From Saprospira grandis DSM 2844 (GTDB lineage Bacteria > Bacteroidota > Bacteroidia > Chitinophagales > Saprospiraceae), in contig NZ_JH719942.1 in assembly GCF_000275825.1 (NCBI RefSeq), positions 1,614,575 through 1,678,574 of the forward strand: a stretch of 64,000 nt of DNA. Reading direction: 5' to 3'. A program made the position numbers and the translations under genes. Of the stretch, positions 41,601 to 49,783 are shown piece after piece. Below the pieces are notes generated by a model that saw nothing but the letters and a program-made list of their open reading frames with translations, did not search any database and was not told where the DNA came from. Every line of letters begins with the position of its first letter. Within the stretch, counting starts at the first letter, position 1.

Positions 41601-41628
41601 TAAAGATAGTTACAGAAAGTGCGGGCAA
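41601..41628 (-). promoter_or_regulatory. Probable promoter of sdhCAB
   Basis: On the minus strand TTG at 41628-41626 and TATCTTTA at 41608-41601 are 17 nt apart, one mismatch from TAnnTTTG. It would give a leader of about 125 nt before sdhC. Confidence 0.4.
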
Positions 41629-41778
41629 AAGGCTTATCTTCTGAGCCATATTTATATCTAAACTACTATATCAAAACCCAAGAGCCCGCTTTTTGCTTAA
41701 TTAAAGGGCTAGTTGCTTCTTATTTAGAATAGTTTTAGATTTCTAATTCTTGGTCTTAAGGGGAGGCTCAGGGCAAGC

Positions 41779-41810
41779 AAAAGGCCCCGCAGATATCTGC
41801 GGGGCCTTTT
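41779..41810 (-). terminator. Perfect palindromic terminator
   Basis: A 32-bp perfect inverted repeat with AAAAGGCCCCGC arms centred on GATATC. It lies 7 nt after the stop of the minus-strand gene ending at 41818 and is symmetric, so it can act in both directions. Confidence 0.85.
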
Positions 41811-41817
41811 GTTTTGC

Positions 41818-43236
41818 TTATTTTTTGGCCAATTGTTGAAGCAGCCAGTCTTTTTCGGTTAGGGGTTGGCGGTTAAGGATATCAGTTTTCAGTTTATTTT
41901 TTTCTGCTATTTTGGGGTAAGGGGGTAATTGGAGGAGGCGGCGGCAGAAGTAGAGAATATTTTTATAGTTTTCTCGGTGATAGCCAAGTTGGTCTTTGCG
42001 TTGCAAATAGATTTTCATGCTATTGATTTGGGCTTCGAGGGCTTCTAGTTCGCCTAATTCGTAGTACATTTTGAGCAAGAGCAGGCGGCTGCTCAGATTC
42101 ATAAAAATATCGCCAAACTCAATTTCTTGCAGGGCGAGCATAGCGGCTTCATATTGGCCCAAATAATAATAGTATTCGCCTTGGGCATAGTGTAAATAAG
42201 CGGCTCGGTGCTTGGGGTCTAAATACTGCGGATACTGCTCAATAAACTCCTTGGCCCAGCTAAACTCTTTGCTTTTGAGGGCGGCCTTGACCATATTCTT
42301 AAAGCTGCTTGTTGGCAGGCGGCCATTTTGGATGAGGATACCTTCTTGCAGGCCCGACTTATAGAAATAGAGTAATTCTTTGAGGTAGTGTTTTTGTCCA
42401 GAATTAGATCGGCGGATACAGTAATTGATGGCCAATAGATAGAGGTCTTGGAGTTCGGCTTTGGGGAGTGTATTTTGGGCGGGGCCAAGCAGGGCCATTT
42501 TAAAGGCTTGGAAACTGGCTTCGGGATAAGGCGGGAGTAAACTTTGGTAGCAATAAAAATAAAGGGAAAGGGGACTATCTTGGGCCAAAAGCTGAGGATT
42601 TTGCTGCACATATTGTTCGAGTAGTTCGACCAGGCTGCGGTTGTACTCTACCTTATAAACGGCTTCATGGGCCAGCATTAAGCAAGCTTGTTTGAAGCGT
42701 TCGGCCAGAAAGTAAATATCAAAGCTTTGGCTGAGTTTGAAAAGGTTCTTGGCTTGGTGTCTGGGTTCTGTAGTAGATTGTTCGTAGCGTTGGTACTCTA
42801 AGTAATAGCCATATCTGTAGTAATTGCTATCTCGGAGTAGAGACTCTTCTCTTAGGGCTTCGGCCTTTCGCCAGCTTTGTTTAAAATGCTTATCGAGGCC
42901 CAATTCTAGGTAGCTGCGGTTCAGTTTGATTTGTGACTCTAGGGGTTCTTGCTCGATGCGTTCGACCAACAAAAAGCGTTCGATGAGTTGGAGGAGCATA
43001 GACATTAGGTGGTCCATTTTGGCCACCTTATAGGGGCCTTCAAAAAGGGTGGCATAGACCGTTTCTTTGCGCAATGATTGGCGGTCTGTTTGGGCTGCAT
43101 GATTTTGTATATAATCATAGAGGGCCAAAACATCTTCTCTTTGGTTGTGGTAGGGAGAAGACAAAAAGCGGCTTAGGCGCTGCTGTTGAGCCTTCTCTAA
43201 AGAGCGATATAAGGCAAATAATTTACTCTTGTACAT
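41818..43236 (-). CDS. Helical-repeat (TPR-like) protein of unknown function
   Basis: 472 residues, cytosolic, nearly all helix. The N-terminus YKSKLFALYRSLEKAQQQRLSRFLSSPYHNQREDVLALYDYIQNH has the pattern L...F..SPY.N......L..Y, which I have seen at the start of a large unnamed Bacteroidota paralogue group. The rest is a series of helix pairs with TPR-like composition, for example HRAAYLHYAQGEYYYYLGQYEAAMLALQEIEFGD. Very rich in Tyr, Leu and Gln. No DNA-binding, catalytic or export motif is recognised. It is preceded by repeat copy 14 and the MutS-like gene 283 nt upstream, and ends in a perfect terminator. Confidence 0.75.
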   Translation of the reverse strand: MYKSKLFALYRSLEKAQQQRLSRFLSSPYHNQREDVLALYDYIQNHAAQTDRQSLRKETVYATLFEGPYKVAKMDHLMSMLLQLIERFLLVERIEQEPLESQIKLNRSYLELGLDKHFKQSWRKAEALREESLLRDSNYYRYGYYLEYQRYEQSTTEPRHQAKNLFKLSQSFDIYFLAERFKQACLMLAHEAVYKVEYNRSLVELLEQYVQQNPQLLAQDSPLSLYFYCYQSLLPPYPEASFQAFKMALLGPAQNTLPKAELQDLYLLAINYCIRRSNSGQKHYLKELLYFYKSGLQEGILIQNGRLPTSSFKNMVKAALKSKEFSWAKEFIEQYPQYLDPKHRAAYLHYAQGEYYYYLGQYEAAMLALQEIEFGDIFMNLSSRLLLLKMYYELGELEALEAQINSMKIYLQRKDQLGYHRENYKNILYFCRRLLQLPPYPKIAEKNKLKTDILNRQPLTEKDWLLQQLAKK

Positions 43237-43280
43237 AGGTCCCTTTTCTTAGATGGATGAAGAGGAGGGTTATTTTGGCG

Positions 43281-43502
43281 CATTGCAGAGGAGCGAAGCG
43301 ACTGGCCACAACAAGGCTGAAAGCCGCAGTTCGACGACCAAAGGGAGTAACCGATGTGCAGCAGTGGCCGAAGGCCAGACCAAGGCCGTCAGGCCGCAGG
43401 GCCGAGCAGACCTGCGAGCTGCGAAACGACAACAAGGCCTTTAGGCCGCAGTTCGACGACCAAAGGGAGTAACCGCCGCAGCTTTGCTGCGGAGGCCCCA
43501 AA
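43281..43502 (-). repeat. GC-rich structured repeat, copy 14 (long variant with two modules)
   Basis: Minus-orientation copy, end 18 nt from the stop of the MutS-like gene. The module GTTCGACGACCAAAGGGAGTA occurs twice (from 43329 and 43451), each preceded by GCCGCA and an ACAACAAGGC segment; it flanks the standard middle (GGCC-GAA-GGCC, GGCCGTCAGGCC, core GAGCAGACCTGCGAG). First hairpin CCGCAGC-TTT-GCTGCGG. Confidence 0.9.
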
Positions 43503-43519
43503 CCTATAGATACAACAGC

Positions 43520-45289
43520 CTACAAATATTTCCGCATCAGGAAGCTAGCTGATTGATTTTGGCAAATGCCCGTTCTTAGTTTATAGTCAAAAAAGAGTTC
43601 TTGTTCACGGATTTCGACTTCAAAGCAGGCATTGAGCAAATAGTTGGGATAATTGGCTTGTAGGGCACAGACCTCGAGGTCGTGTGTGGCCAGGGCGCCG
43701 ATGGCCTTATACTCCACTAGTTTTCGGAGCACGCCCAGGGTACCATTTCGTTTATCGTCGGAATTTGTGCCGCGCAGAATTTCGTCGAGGAGAACAAAAT
43801 GGGGGGCGTTTTCTAGGGCTTCTAGGATGGTTTGCAGGCGTTTGACCTCGGCAAAAAAGTAGGAGGCATTTTCGCTGAGGGAGTCATTGACCCGCATCGA
43901 GAGGTAGAGCGGCAGAGCTTGTAATTGGGCAGTTTTTGCGGCCAGCACCGAGCCCATGCGGGCCATGACCATAGCGAGGCCCATAGCGCGGAGGAAAGTA
44001 CTTTTGCCCGACATATTGGAGCCGGTAAGGATGATCAATTTTTGTTGGCGGAGATCGAGGTCATTGCCCACTGCCTGTTCTGGGGGAAGCAGTGGGTGTT
44101 TAAGATCTTCAAAATAGAAATCGGGTGTATTTTGCAGTTCTGGAAACTGGTAATCGGGGCGATTATAGGCCAGATTGGCCAAGGAATTCAGGCTTTCGAC
44201 TTCGCCTAGCAGCAGCAGCCATTCGTTGAGTTCTTTGGCGTATTTTTTCCGCCAGTTGTAGAGTTGGGCCAAAAGGTGGAGATGATAGGCGCCGATGCCG
44301 TTAAAGACGAGGGCGCCGACCAGGTTGCTAATACTATCGAGTCCAGCCAGCAGGCGGCCCAATTGGCTGAGTGCTTGGGCGGCTTCTGGGCCATTTTTGC
44401 GCAAATTGGCCTGCATCTTTTGGAGCAGCGGCGACTGCCAGTTTTTCTTCTCGAACAATTGGAGGAGGATGCCGTATTGGCGGAGTGTAGGCCGCAGGCG
44501 GTCTAGTTGTAGGCTTTCGGCTTGAATAGCTTTAAGCTGGCGTTGGACCAGAATAATATTGAGTATAAAGAAGGCTTCGGTCAAGCGTTCCCAAAGCAAA
44601 CTAAAAGTAAATAGATAGGCGATAGCGGAAAGCAAAAGGCCGATCGGAAAAAGGAAGCGGAGAACATTTGCTAAAGGATGAACTGAAGAGGCCTCTCTTT
44701 GGGTCCAGCGCAAGAAATCGGGATAGAGGCTTTGGCTACCTTTGGGCGCTAGGCGGGCTTGGGCCAAAAACTCTTGCCGCCAATCGAGTTCGGCTTTAAG
44801 CTCTTCTATAGCGGCATGGCGGGCCAAAATATCGGCCTGTTCTAGGCCCTCTAACAAATCTTTTTGGAGTGCGGCTTGGCCCATAGGGGTGGCCGTACGG
44901 TTGAGCAATTGGTAGAGCGAATTAGGGCCAAAGAGATCGAGGTCATGAGAATAGGGATGATCTTGAGGGGCCAGCGCTTGGCCATCTTCAAAGGGAAGTT
45001 CTCCATTTTGGGTATGGGCCAGCTCCTGCTCATTGATAATACAAAGTTCCTTGAGGCGGTCTCGTTTGCGTTTTACCTGATCGTGCAGGCGGAGCAGGCC
45101 AAAAAAGGCCAGCGTACTGCCCAGCAGCAAATAAGCCCAAAGACTTTCCTGATTATCGAGATAATAATAGCCCGCAATAATAAAGAGCCCCACCGTAATC
45201 AGGCGGGCAATACTCAGCAGATTGAACTGTTGTTGAGCCTGTTTGTGGGCAGTAGTAAATTGGTCGAGGCGTTGAGCGTAGATAGACAT
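43520..45289 (-). CDS. Membrane-anchored MutS-family ATPase
   Basis: 589 residues. Two transmembrane helices near the N-terminus (LITVGLFIIAGYYYL, LWAYLLLGSTLAFFGLL) and a second pair near 210-250 (FLFPIGLLLSAIAYLFTFSLLW). A MutS lever/clamp-like helical region follows, then the ATPase domain V: Walker A LTGSNMSGKSTFLRA (~430), Walker B FVLLDEILRGTNSDD, and ATHDLEVCAL. The N-terminal mismatch-recognition domain (with the Phe-x-Glu motif) is absent. Such short membrane MutS homologues are known from Bacteroidota; their role is not established and is unlikely to be mismatch binding. Walker residues are intact, so it should bind and hydrolyse ATP. Confidence 0.9.
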   Translation of the reverse strand: MSIYAQRLDQFTTAHKQAQQQFNLLSIARLITVGLFIIAGYYYLDNQESLWAYLLLGSTLAFFGLLRLHDQVKRKRDRLKELCIINEQELAHTQNGELPFEDGQALAPQDHPYSHDLDLFGPNSLYQLLNRTATPMGQAALQKDLLEGLEQADILARHAAIEELKAELDWRQEFLAQARLAPKGSQSLYPDFLRWTQREASSVHPLANVLRFLFPIGLLLSAIAYLFTFSLLWERLTEAFFILNIILVQRQLKAIQAESLQLDRLRPTLRQYGILLQLFEKKNWQSPLLQKMQANLRKNGPEAAQALSQLGRLLAGLDSISNLVGALVFNGIGAYHLHLLAQLYNWRKKYAKELNEWLLLLGEVESLNSLANLAYNRPDYQFPELQNTPDFYFEDLKHPLLPPEQAVGNDLDLRQQKLIILTGSNMSGKSTFLRAMGLAMVMARMGSVLAAKTAQLQALPLYLSMRVNDSLSENASYFFAEVKRLQTILEALENAPHFVLLDEILRGTNSDDKRNGTLGVLRKLVEYKAIGALATHDLEVCALQANYPNYLLNACFEVEIREQELFFDYKLRTGICQNQSASFLMRKYL

Positions 45290-45343
45290 GTGGCTATATT
45301 TTTTATAGAGAGGCCCAAAATAAGGAGCTATAGGGAGAAGGCA

Positions 45344-45375
45344 TAAAAAAGGCCCAGCTTAAAAAAGCTGGGCCT
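45344..45375 (-). terminator. Terminator of the first EGF-like lipoprotein gene
   Basis: Perfect stem AGGCCCAGCTT/AAGCTGGGCCT with a short A-rich loop, followed on the minus strand by TTTTTT. Nearly the same hairpin follows the paralogous gene. Confidence 0.9.
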
Positions 45376-45437
45376 AAAACTTTGCTTAACCTCTTTAGGT
45401 CAGAAAGCTATAGCATTCATTGCCAGTTTTGTTTTAC

Positions 45438-46013
45438 TTACAGTACAATTACTGTTTCGCAAGTATCTACAGTACTATCATTGTAGCTAATGGTATAGTT
45501 CAAAGTGATCTGGTTACTATTGATTGTTCCTGTACCGTTGAATACGCGGCCAGCAACATCCGTATCATTGATCAAAAGATCGTAGCTGCTAGTAGCTTCC
45601 ATAGCGATAACATTGCTAGAACCAAATCCACCCAAGTTAGTAGTAGAAAGGTTTACTGAATCAGTTACCGTAATAACCATGTTGTAAGTCTGAGAGAAAG
45701 CGCCATTGTCACCATAAACCGTGTCAGTAGCAGGAGCGTTGGAGCCAGTAGCAAATTTAGTGGCCCAGGTCGTATTACAGTCTCCAGTTGCATCTTGCTC
45801 ATAGCCATAAACACATTCACAGCTACCCGCATCACAAACTGCATTTACACCACAAGTAATTGTATCGCAAGGGTCTATTGCTACACAATCGCCTAGACTA
45901 TCGAGTACAAAACCAGTGGGGCAAGTCACTTCTGGTTCTTCATCCTTAGTACAAGAAAAAAAGACTAAGGTCATCAATGTGAAAACAGCTAAAAGTTTTA
46001 GTTGAACGTTCAT
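45438..46013 (-). CDS. EGF-like lipoprotein, paralogue A
   Basis: 191 residues. Lipoprotein signal peptide ending TLVFFS-C (Cys ~21). A Cys-rich stretch follows (TCPTGFVLDSLGDCVAIDPCDTITCGVNAVCDAGSCECVYGYEQDATGDC) with EGF-like order CxxxxCxxxxCxCxxGY. The last ~115 residues are a beta-rich domain (SQTYNMVITVTDSVNLSTTNL...VDTCETVIVL). It is clearly homologous to the next gene upstream over the EGF part and the whole beta domain; this copy has about 20 extra residues with an additional Cys pair before the EGF unit. Expected to sit on the outer membrane. Function unknown. Confidence 0.85.
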   Translation of the reverse strand: MNVQLKLLAVFTLMTLVFFSCTKDEEPEVTCPTGFVLDSLGDCVAIDPCDTITCGVNAVCDAGSCECVYGYEQDATGDCNTTWATKFATGSNAPATDTVYGDNGAFSQTYNMVITVTDSVNLSTTNLGGFGSSNVIAMEATSSYDLLINDTDVAGRVFNGTGTINSNQITLNYTISYNDSTVDTCETVIVL

Positions 46014-46042
46014 TATTGTTTTTTTATATTAGATAATATGAA

Positions 46043-46050
46043 CAAAGGTA
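46043..46050 (-). promoter_or_regulatory. Candidate -7 box for paralogue A
   Basis: TACCTTTG on the minus strand fits TAnnTTTG and lies about 30 nt before the start codon. No TTG at the right distance. Confidence 0.3.
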
Positions 46051-46065
46051 GCCTTATTCAACTAA

Positions 46066-46098
46066 ATAAAAAAGGCCCAACTTAAAAAAGTTGGGCCT
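46066..46098 (-). terminator. Terminator of the second EGF-like lipoprotein gene
   Basis: Stem AGGCCCAACTT/AAGTTGGGCCT with A-rich loop and T-run on the minus strand. It differs from the terminator at 45344-45375 by a compensated G-C to A-T exchange in the stem. Confidence 0.9.
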
Positions 46099-46122
46099 AA
46101 ACATTTAGGAATTAAGTCCTAA

Positions 46123-46632
46123 TTATTTTGTGATAACAGTTTCGCAAGTATCTACGGTGTTATCGCTATAAGTCACGGTGTAGTTCAAAGTGATCTCGCT
46201 ACCGCTGATTGTACCTGTACCGTTGAATACGCGGCCAGTAACATCAGTATCGTTGATCAAAAGATCGTAGCTGCTAGTAACTTCCATATCTACAACATTG
46301 CTATTACCAAATCCACTCAAGTTAGTAGTAGAAAGGTTTACAGAATCTACTACAGAAACAGTCATGTTATAAAGCAAAGAAGAAGGTCCGTTGTCACCAA
46401 AAACAGTGTCAGCAGCAGGAGCGTTGGGGCCAGCAGCAAATTTAGCCGCCCAAGTAGTGTTACATAGGCCGTCAGCATCTTGCTCATAGCCATAAACACA
46501 CTCGCAAACGCCTTCGTTACAGCTACCGAAGTCGCCGCAAACTACGTCTTTACAAGGATCGTCTTCAGTACAAGAAGTGGTGAAAGCAGCGAATAGAGCA
46601 GCGAACGAAAGAAATTTCACAAGATTTTTCAT
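46123..46632 (-). CDS. EGF-like lipoprotein, paralogue B
   Basis: 169 residues from the ATG at 46632, chosen because it begins a lipoprotein signal (MKNLVKFLSFAALFAAFTTS-C); the frame is open further back but that part has no coding character. An EGF-like unit CKDVVCGDFGSCNEGVCECVYGYEQDADGLC is followed by the same beta domain as paralogue A, with long identical runs (SVNLSTTNL, SSYDLLINDTDV, GRVFNGTGTI). The pair is a tandem duplication that includes the terminator. A likely promoter is at 46666-46700. Confidence 0.85.
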   Translation of the reverse strand: MKNLVKFLSFAALFAAFTTSCTEDDPCKDVVCGDFGSCNEGVCECVYGYEQDADGLCNTTWAAKFAAGPNAPAADTVFGDNGPSSLLYNMTVSVVDSVNLSTTNLSGFGNSNVVDMEVTSSYDLLINDTDVTGRVFNGTGTISGSEITLNYTVTYSDNTVDTCETVITK

Positions 46633-46665
46633 AGATGTGTGATTTTGTGTAAAATAAAAGCACTG

Positions 46666-46700
46666 CAAAATTACAGTTTTTACGGAAAGTAAATTGACAA
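46666..46700 (-). promoter_or_regulatory. Probable promoter of paralogue B
   Basis: On the minus strand TTG (46700-46698), 24 nt, TAATTTTG (46673-46666). The -7 box is a full match to TAnnTTTG; the spacing is at the long edge. Confidence 0.4.
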
Positions 46701-46768
46701 AAGCGAAAAAAGATAAAATTTGCAGCAATTTTTTCTCTTTTGCTAACCTTCCTAGGCAAAAATGGTGC

Positions 46769-48316
46769 CTATCGGTTACGTCCATATTGTTCGTGGCTAG
46801 ACACCCAATCGGAAGAGGAGATGGCCGAGGCCAAAGAAATTTCTCCAGCCAGCACAACTCCCGCAATGATTTCGGCTAGCTTATTGACCTTATCGCGCCC
46901 TACACAATCCAACATGCTCAAGCATTCGTTCTGCGTGGCTAGGCCTGTTCCGCCTCCAAAAGTGGCCACAATCAGTGAAGGGATGGTGATCGAGAAATAA
47001 AGGTCTTTTTCGGGCGTGAGCTCACAGTAGACCAAGCCCGCAGAAGATTCTGAAACATTGGCTACATCTTGGCCCGTAGCAATGAACATGGCCGTAATGG
47101 CATTGGCCGAGTGTAGACCGTTATTGTTGGCGCCCGACATAATAGAGCCAATATTAGACACCCCATAGTGATAGGCCAAACTTTCGGGCTCTACCCGCAT
47201 ATTTTGAATGAGTACATCTCGCTTGAGTACCACCTCGGCAGTTACTCGTTTTCCTCGAGTGCGCATGATGTTTACCTGAGAGGCTTTTTTATCGGTCGCA
47301 AAATTCGACTCCAAATAAAAGTGCTCTACTTTATGGTCCTTATAGGCGTCTAGAATCCAACTACAAGCCGCAAAAGTAGCTCTACCCACCATGTTTTGCC
47401 CCGCAGCATCTCCCGTAAAGAAGTTGAAGCGGAGATAGGCAAATTTATTGGCCAAATAGGGATCAATGTATTGCAAACGGGCCACACTAGAGGTCGCTTC
47501 GGCTTCTTCGGCAATTTTAGCAAAATTAACCTTTACCCAGTCTACAAAGTCACGTGCAGCACGAGCATCCTCAAAAACAAAAACAGGCGCTCTTTGCATC
47601 GAATCTCTCTGAACGGTGCATTTTACGCCCCCAGAAAGATTAACAACCTTAATACCTCGGTTGTAAGAGGCCACTAGGGTCCCTTCTGAAGTCGCCAAGG
47701 GAATCAAAAACTCGCCCTGGGCAAATTCTCCATTTACTTGCAAAGGCCCCGCAACCCCCAAAGGGATCTGAGCCGCCCCAATAAAGTGCTCGCAGTTTCC
47801 ATTACAGCTATGTGGATCAAAAGAATATTGCCCAACATGATCCAACTTAGCCCCCGTATAATCCTCTACAAACTTTTGACGCTCCTTAATAATGGCATCG
47901 CCAAAGTCATCCGCTCGATCTCTAGGAATGCTCACCGTAGACTCCAATTTATCCGAAAGCCCATCTTCTACCACCAAGGTCAATTCGCCAAAAGGCTGAG
48001 CAGAAAAAATAATTTCTACCTCATATTTTCCATTGGGCAATTGGGGCATGGCACAATGTAACTGAAAACTGGCCTTTAGGGGCAGCTCTAAGGGCGCTGC
48101 TTCGGTCAAACTCACCGCAGACCGCTGACTGCCATCTTCTAGCAAAAGCGTAATTTCATCCGCCTGCAGCCGATGGTCTCCAATACGCACCGATTTGAGT
48201 TGGGTAATCTGCGTGTCGCTCAAACGATTTTTCATCATGAACTGCAAACCGCCCTCTACATTGGCAAGGCTATTAAAGTTGTACAGTTGCTTAAGGATAA
48301 GGCTTGGAACTAACAT
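46769..48316 (-). CDS. Hydroxymethylglutaryl-CoA reductase with extra N-terminal domain
   Basis: 515 residues. Makes mevalonate from HMG-CoA for isoprenoids. The catalytic part (from ~residue 165) shows FIGAAQIPLGVAGPL, the catalytic Glu in LATSEGTLVAS, GDAAGQNMVGRAT, the catalytic Lys in TDKKASQVNIMRTRGKRV, VANVSESSAG, ATFGGGTGLATQ, and the catalytic His near the end in VSSHEQYGRNR. The DKK and SHxxxxNR spacing is that of class I (NADPH) enzymes. About 150 residues precede it, a beta-rich region (LSDTQITQLKSVRIGDHRLQADEITLLLEDG) unlike the membrane anchor of eukaryotes; I cannot name it. No other mevalonate gene is in the window. The stop lies 136 nt from the start of paralogue B. Confidence 0.93.
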   Translation of the reverse strand: MLVPSLILKQLYNFNSLANVEGGLQFMMKNRLSDTQITQLKSVRIGDHRLQADEITLLLEDGSQRSAVSLTEAAPLELPLKASFQLHCAMPQLPNGKYEVEIIFSAQPFGELTLVVEDGLSDKLESTVSIPRDRADDFGDAIIKERQKFVEDYTGAKLDHVGQYSFDPHSCNGNCEHFIGAAQIPLGVAGPLQVNGEFAQGEFLIPLATSEGTLVASYNRGIKVVNLSGGVKCTVQRDSMQRAPVFVFEDARAARDFVDWVKVNFAKIAEEAEATSSVARLQYIDPYLANKFAYLRFNFFTGDAAGQNMVGRATFAACSWILDAYKDHKVEHFYLESNFATDKKASQVNIMRTRGKRVTAEVVLKRDVLIQNMRVEPESLAYHYGVSNIGSIMSGANNNGLHSANAITAMFIATGQDVANVSESSAGLVYCELTPEKDLYFSITIPSLIVATFGGGTGLATQNECLSMLDCVGRDKVNKLAEIIAGVVLAGEISLASAISSSDWVSSHEQYGRNR

Positions 48317-48402
48317 GGGTTATCATTTTATGAACTCACTCAAGATCAAATTCTTCAATAAATTCTATGGCTAAAAAGACTATTTTTTATTAGGCTAAGA
48401 AC

Positions 48403-48553
48403 TTTTTTTGGGGCTGCCCACTCGCTTCGCTCGGGTCGGGCTCTGTCGTGGCTCGCAGGTCTGCTCGGCCCTGCGCAGGCTCCGCCTGCTGGGTCTGCGG
48501 CTGCGCCGCCCCACTTTCCATCCCTCAGCCTGCGGCCCCTTCGGGGCCTGTAG
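48403..48553 (+). repeat. GC-rich structured repeat, copy 15
   Basis: TTTTTTTGGGGCTGCCC start, first stem CGCTTCGCTCG-like, core CTCGCAGGTCTGCTCGG, hairpin 2 GCAGGC-TCC-GCCTGC, hairpin 3 GCGGC-TGC-GCCGC, then CATCCCTCAGCC and GGCCCC-TTC-GGGGCC. It faces the start of the HMG-CoA reductase gene, one of four copies not placed after a stop. Confidence 0.9.
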
Positions 48554-48623
48554 GACGCTCAGAAAAGCAAGATTAAATTATTAAATATTCTGCAGGCTTT
48601 GCAAAAGAAGCCCTTTTTTTCTT

Positions 48624-49508
48624 CTATTTATTTTTTTCACCCTCAGAAATATGGGCAAATTCCGCACTTTCCTGCAAAAAATGTAAGAGGTCCAAAACAC
48701 TTTCTTCCGGAATTTCCTCCATCGGGATATGCCCTACCCTAGGGTAAATCTTCTGCCAAGAATAAGGCAACAACTTATGAAAACGATCCGCATTATGGAC
48801 CGGAATCCACATGTCTTCTCTGCCCCACATCACTAAGGTGGGGTTGCTCACATACTTCAAAAAGGGACTATGGTCCGTATAAGGCGAATTGACGAGCTTG
48901 AGAAAGGCGTCATTGTTTCCCTCTCGACTAAATAGCTCGTAGTAACGATCCACCAAAGCATGGGTCACTTTATCGCTATGATAGTATACCTGCCGCAAAA
49001 AACTCTCTAAAATGGGTTTTCGGACCACATACTTCACCACCCGGCCAAAGATAGGCGCTTGGGCCAGCTTAAAGGGCAAAGGCACATTTTCTTCCTCCAT
49101 AAAACCCGCCGCATCTATAAGGACCAACTTCCTAACTCGCTGGGGATAACGATAGGCAAACTCCCAGCTGATCCAGCCCCCCAAAGAATTGCCCACCAAA
49201 TGAAACTGCTCTAGGCCCAAAATATCCAGAAACTGCTTGAGCACCCGAATATGGTTTTCCATGGTGTAATTGCCCGTAGAATTGGGGCCCGTCAAACCAA
49301 AGCCCATCAAATCTAAGCGAATTACCCGATAATGGCTTTTGAGGTATTTGGTCCATTCGTTATAAGTATGCAAAGAAGAAAACGCCCCATGCAAAAGGAG
49401 CAAGGGTTCTCCACTTCCTTCATCTCGATAATGGATGAGCATATCATCTACAACCAAAAAACGAGAGGCGTCGGTGGTGTACTTAAATAAAAGATCTCTT
49501 AACTGCAT
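48624..49508 (-). CDS. Alpha/beta-fold hydrolase
   Basis: 294 residues from the ATG at 49508 (MQLRDLLFKYTTDASRFLVVDDMLIHYRDEGSGEPLLLLHGAFSS); the frame further upstream is translated GC-rich repeat. Oxyanion-hole motif LLHGAFSS, nucleophile elbow GNSLGGW (Ser ~115), Asp in MWGREDMWIP and His in RVGHIPMEE complete the triad. No signal peptide. The closest resemblance is to general esterases or C-C hydrolases of the MhpC type; the substrate cannot be told. Next gene upstream on the same strand is 276 nt away beyond a terminator and repeat copy 16, so it is probably monocistronic. Confidence 0.9.
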   Translation of the reverse strand: MQLRDLLFKYTTDASRFLVVDDMLIHYRDEGSGEPLLLLHGAFSSLHTYNEWTKYLKSHYRVIRLDLMGFGLTGPNSTGNYTMENHIRVLKQFLDILGLEQFHLVGNSLGGWISWEFAYRYPQRVRKLVLIDAAGFMEEENVPLPFKLAQAPIFGRVVKYVVRKPILESFLRQVYYHSDKVTHALVDRYYELFSREGNNDAFLKLVNSPYTDHSPFLKYVSNPTLVMWGREDMWIPVHNADRFHKLLPYSWQKIYPRVGHIPMEEIPEESVLDLLHFLQESAEFAHISEGEKNK

Positions 49509-49570
49509 AATGATTGATTTGGCTGGCCTAAAGTACAGTTTTTTTAGGTTTTTTTGGCCCTTTTTGGATG

Positions 49571-49729
49571 GAGCAGGGCGCGAAGCGCCCGCAGGCCTAG
49601 GGATGGAAAGCGGGGCGGCGAAGCCGCAGACCCAAGTTTTTGAGCAAAGCGAAAAAACTGCAGGGCCGAGCAGACCTGCGAGCCGCGACACAGCCCGCAG
49701 CAAGGCGAAGCCGCAGCTGAGGCCCCAAA
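49571..49729 (-). repeat. GC-rich structured repeat, copy 16
   Basis: Minus-orientation copy beyond the terminator of the LmbE-like gene. Hairpins GGGCG-CGAA-GCGCCC, GGCGGC-GAA-GCCGC, AGTTTTTTGAGC.../GCGAAAAAACT, core GAGCAGACCTGCGAG, GAGGCCCC end. Confidence 0.9.
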
Positions 49730-49738
49730 TCCTTGCAT

Positions 49739-49776
49739 AAAAAAAAGTCACTGCCTAAACAATTAAGCAATGACTT
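49739..49776 (-). terminator. Terminator of the LmbE-like gene
   Basis: On the minus strand AAGTCAtTGC...GCAgTGACTT followed by TTTTTTTT; one mismatch in a 10-bp stem. Confidence 0.8.
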
Positions 49777-49783
49777 TGAGGCC

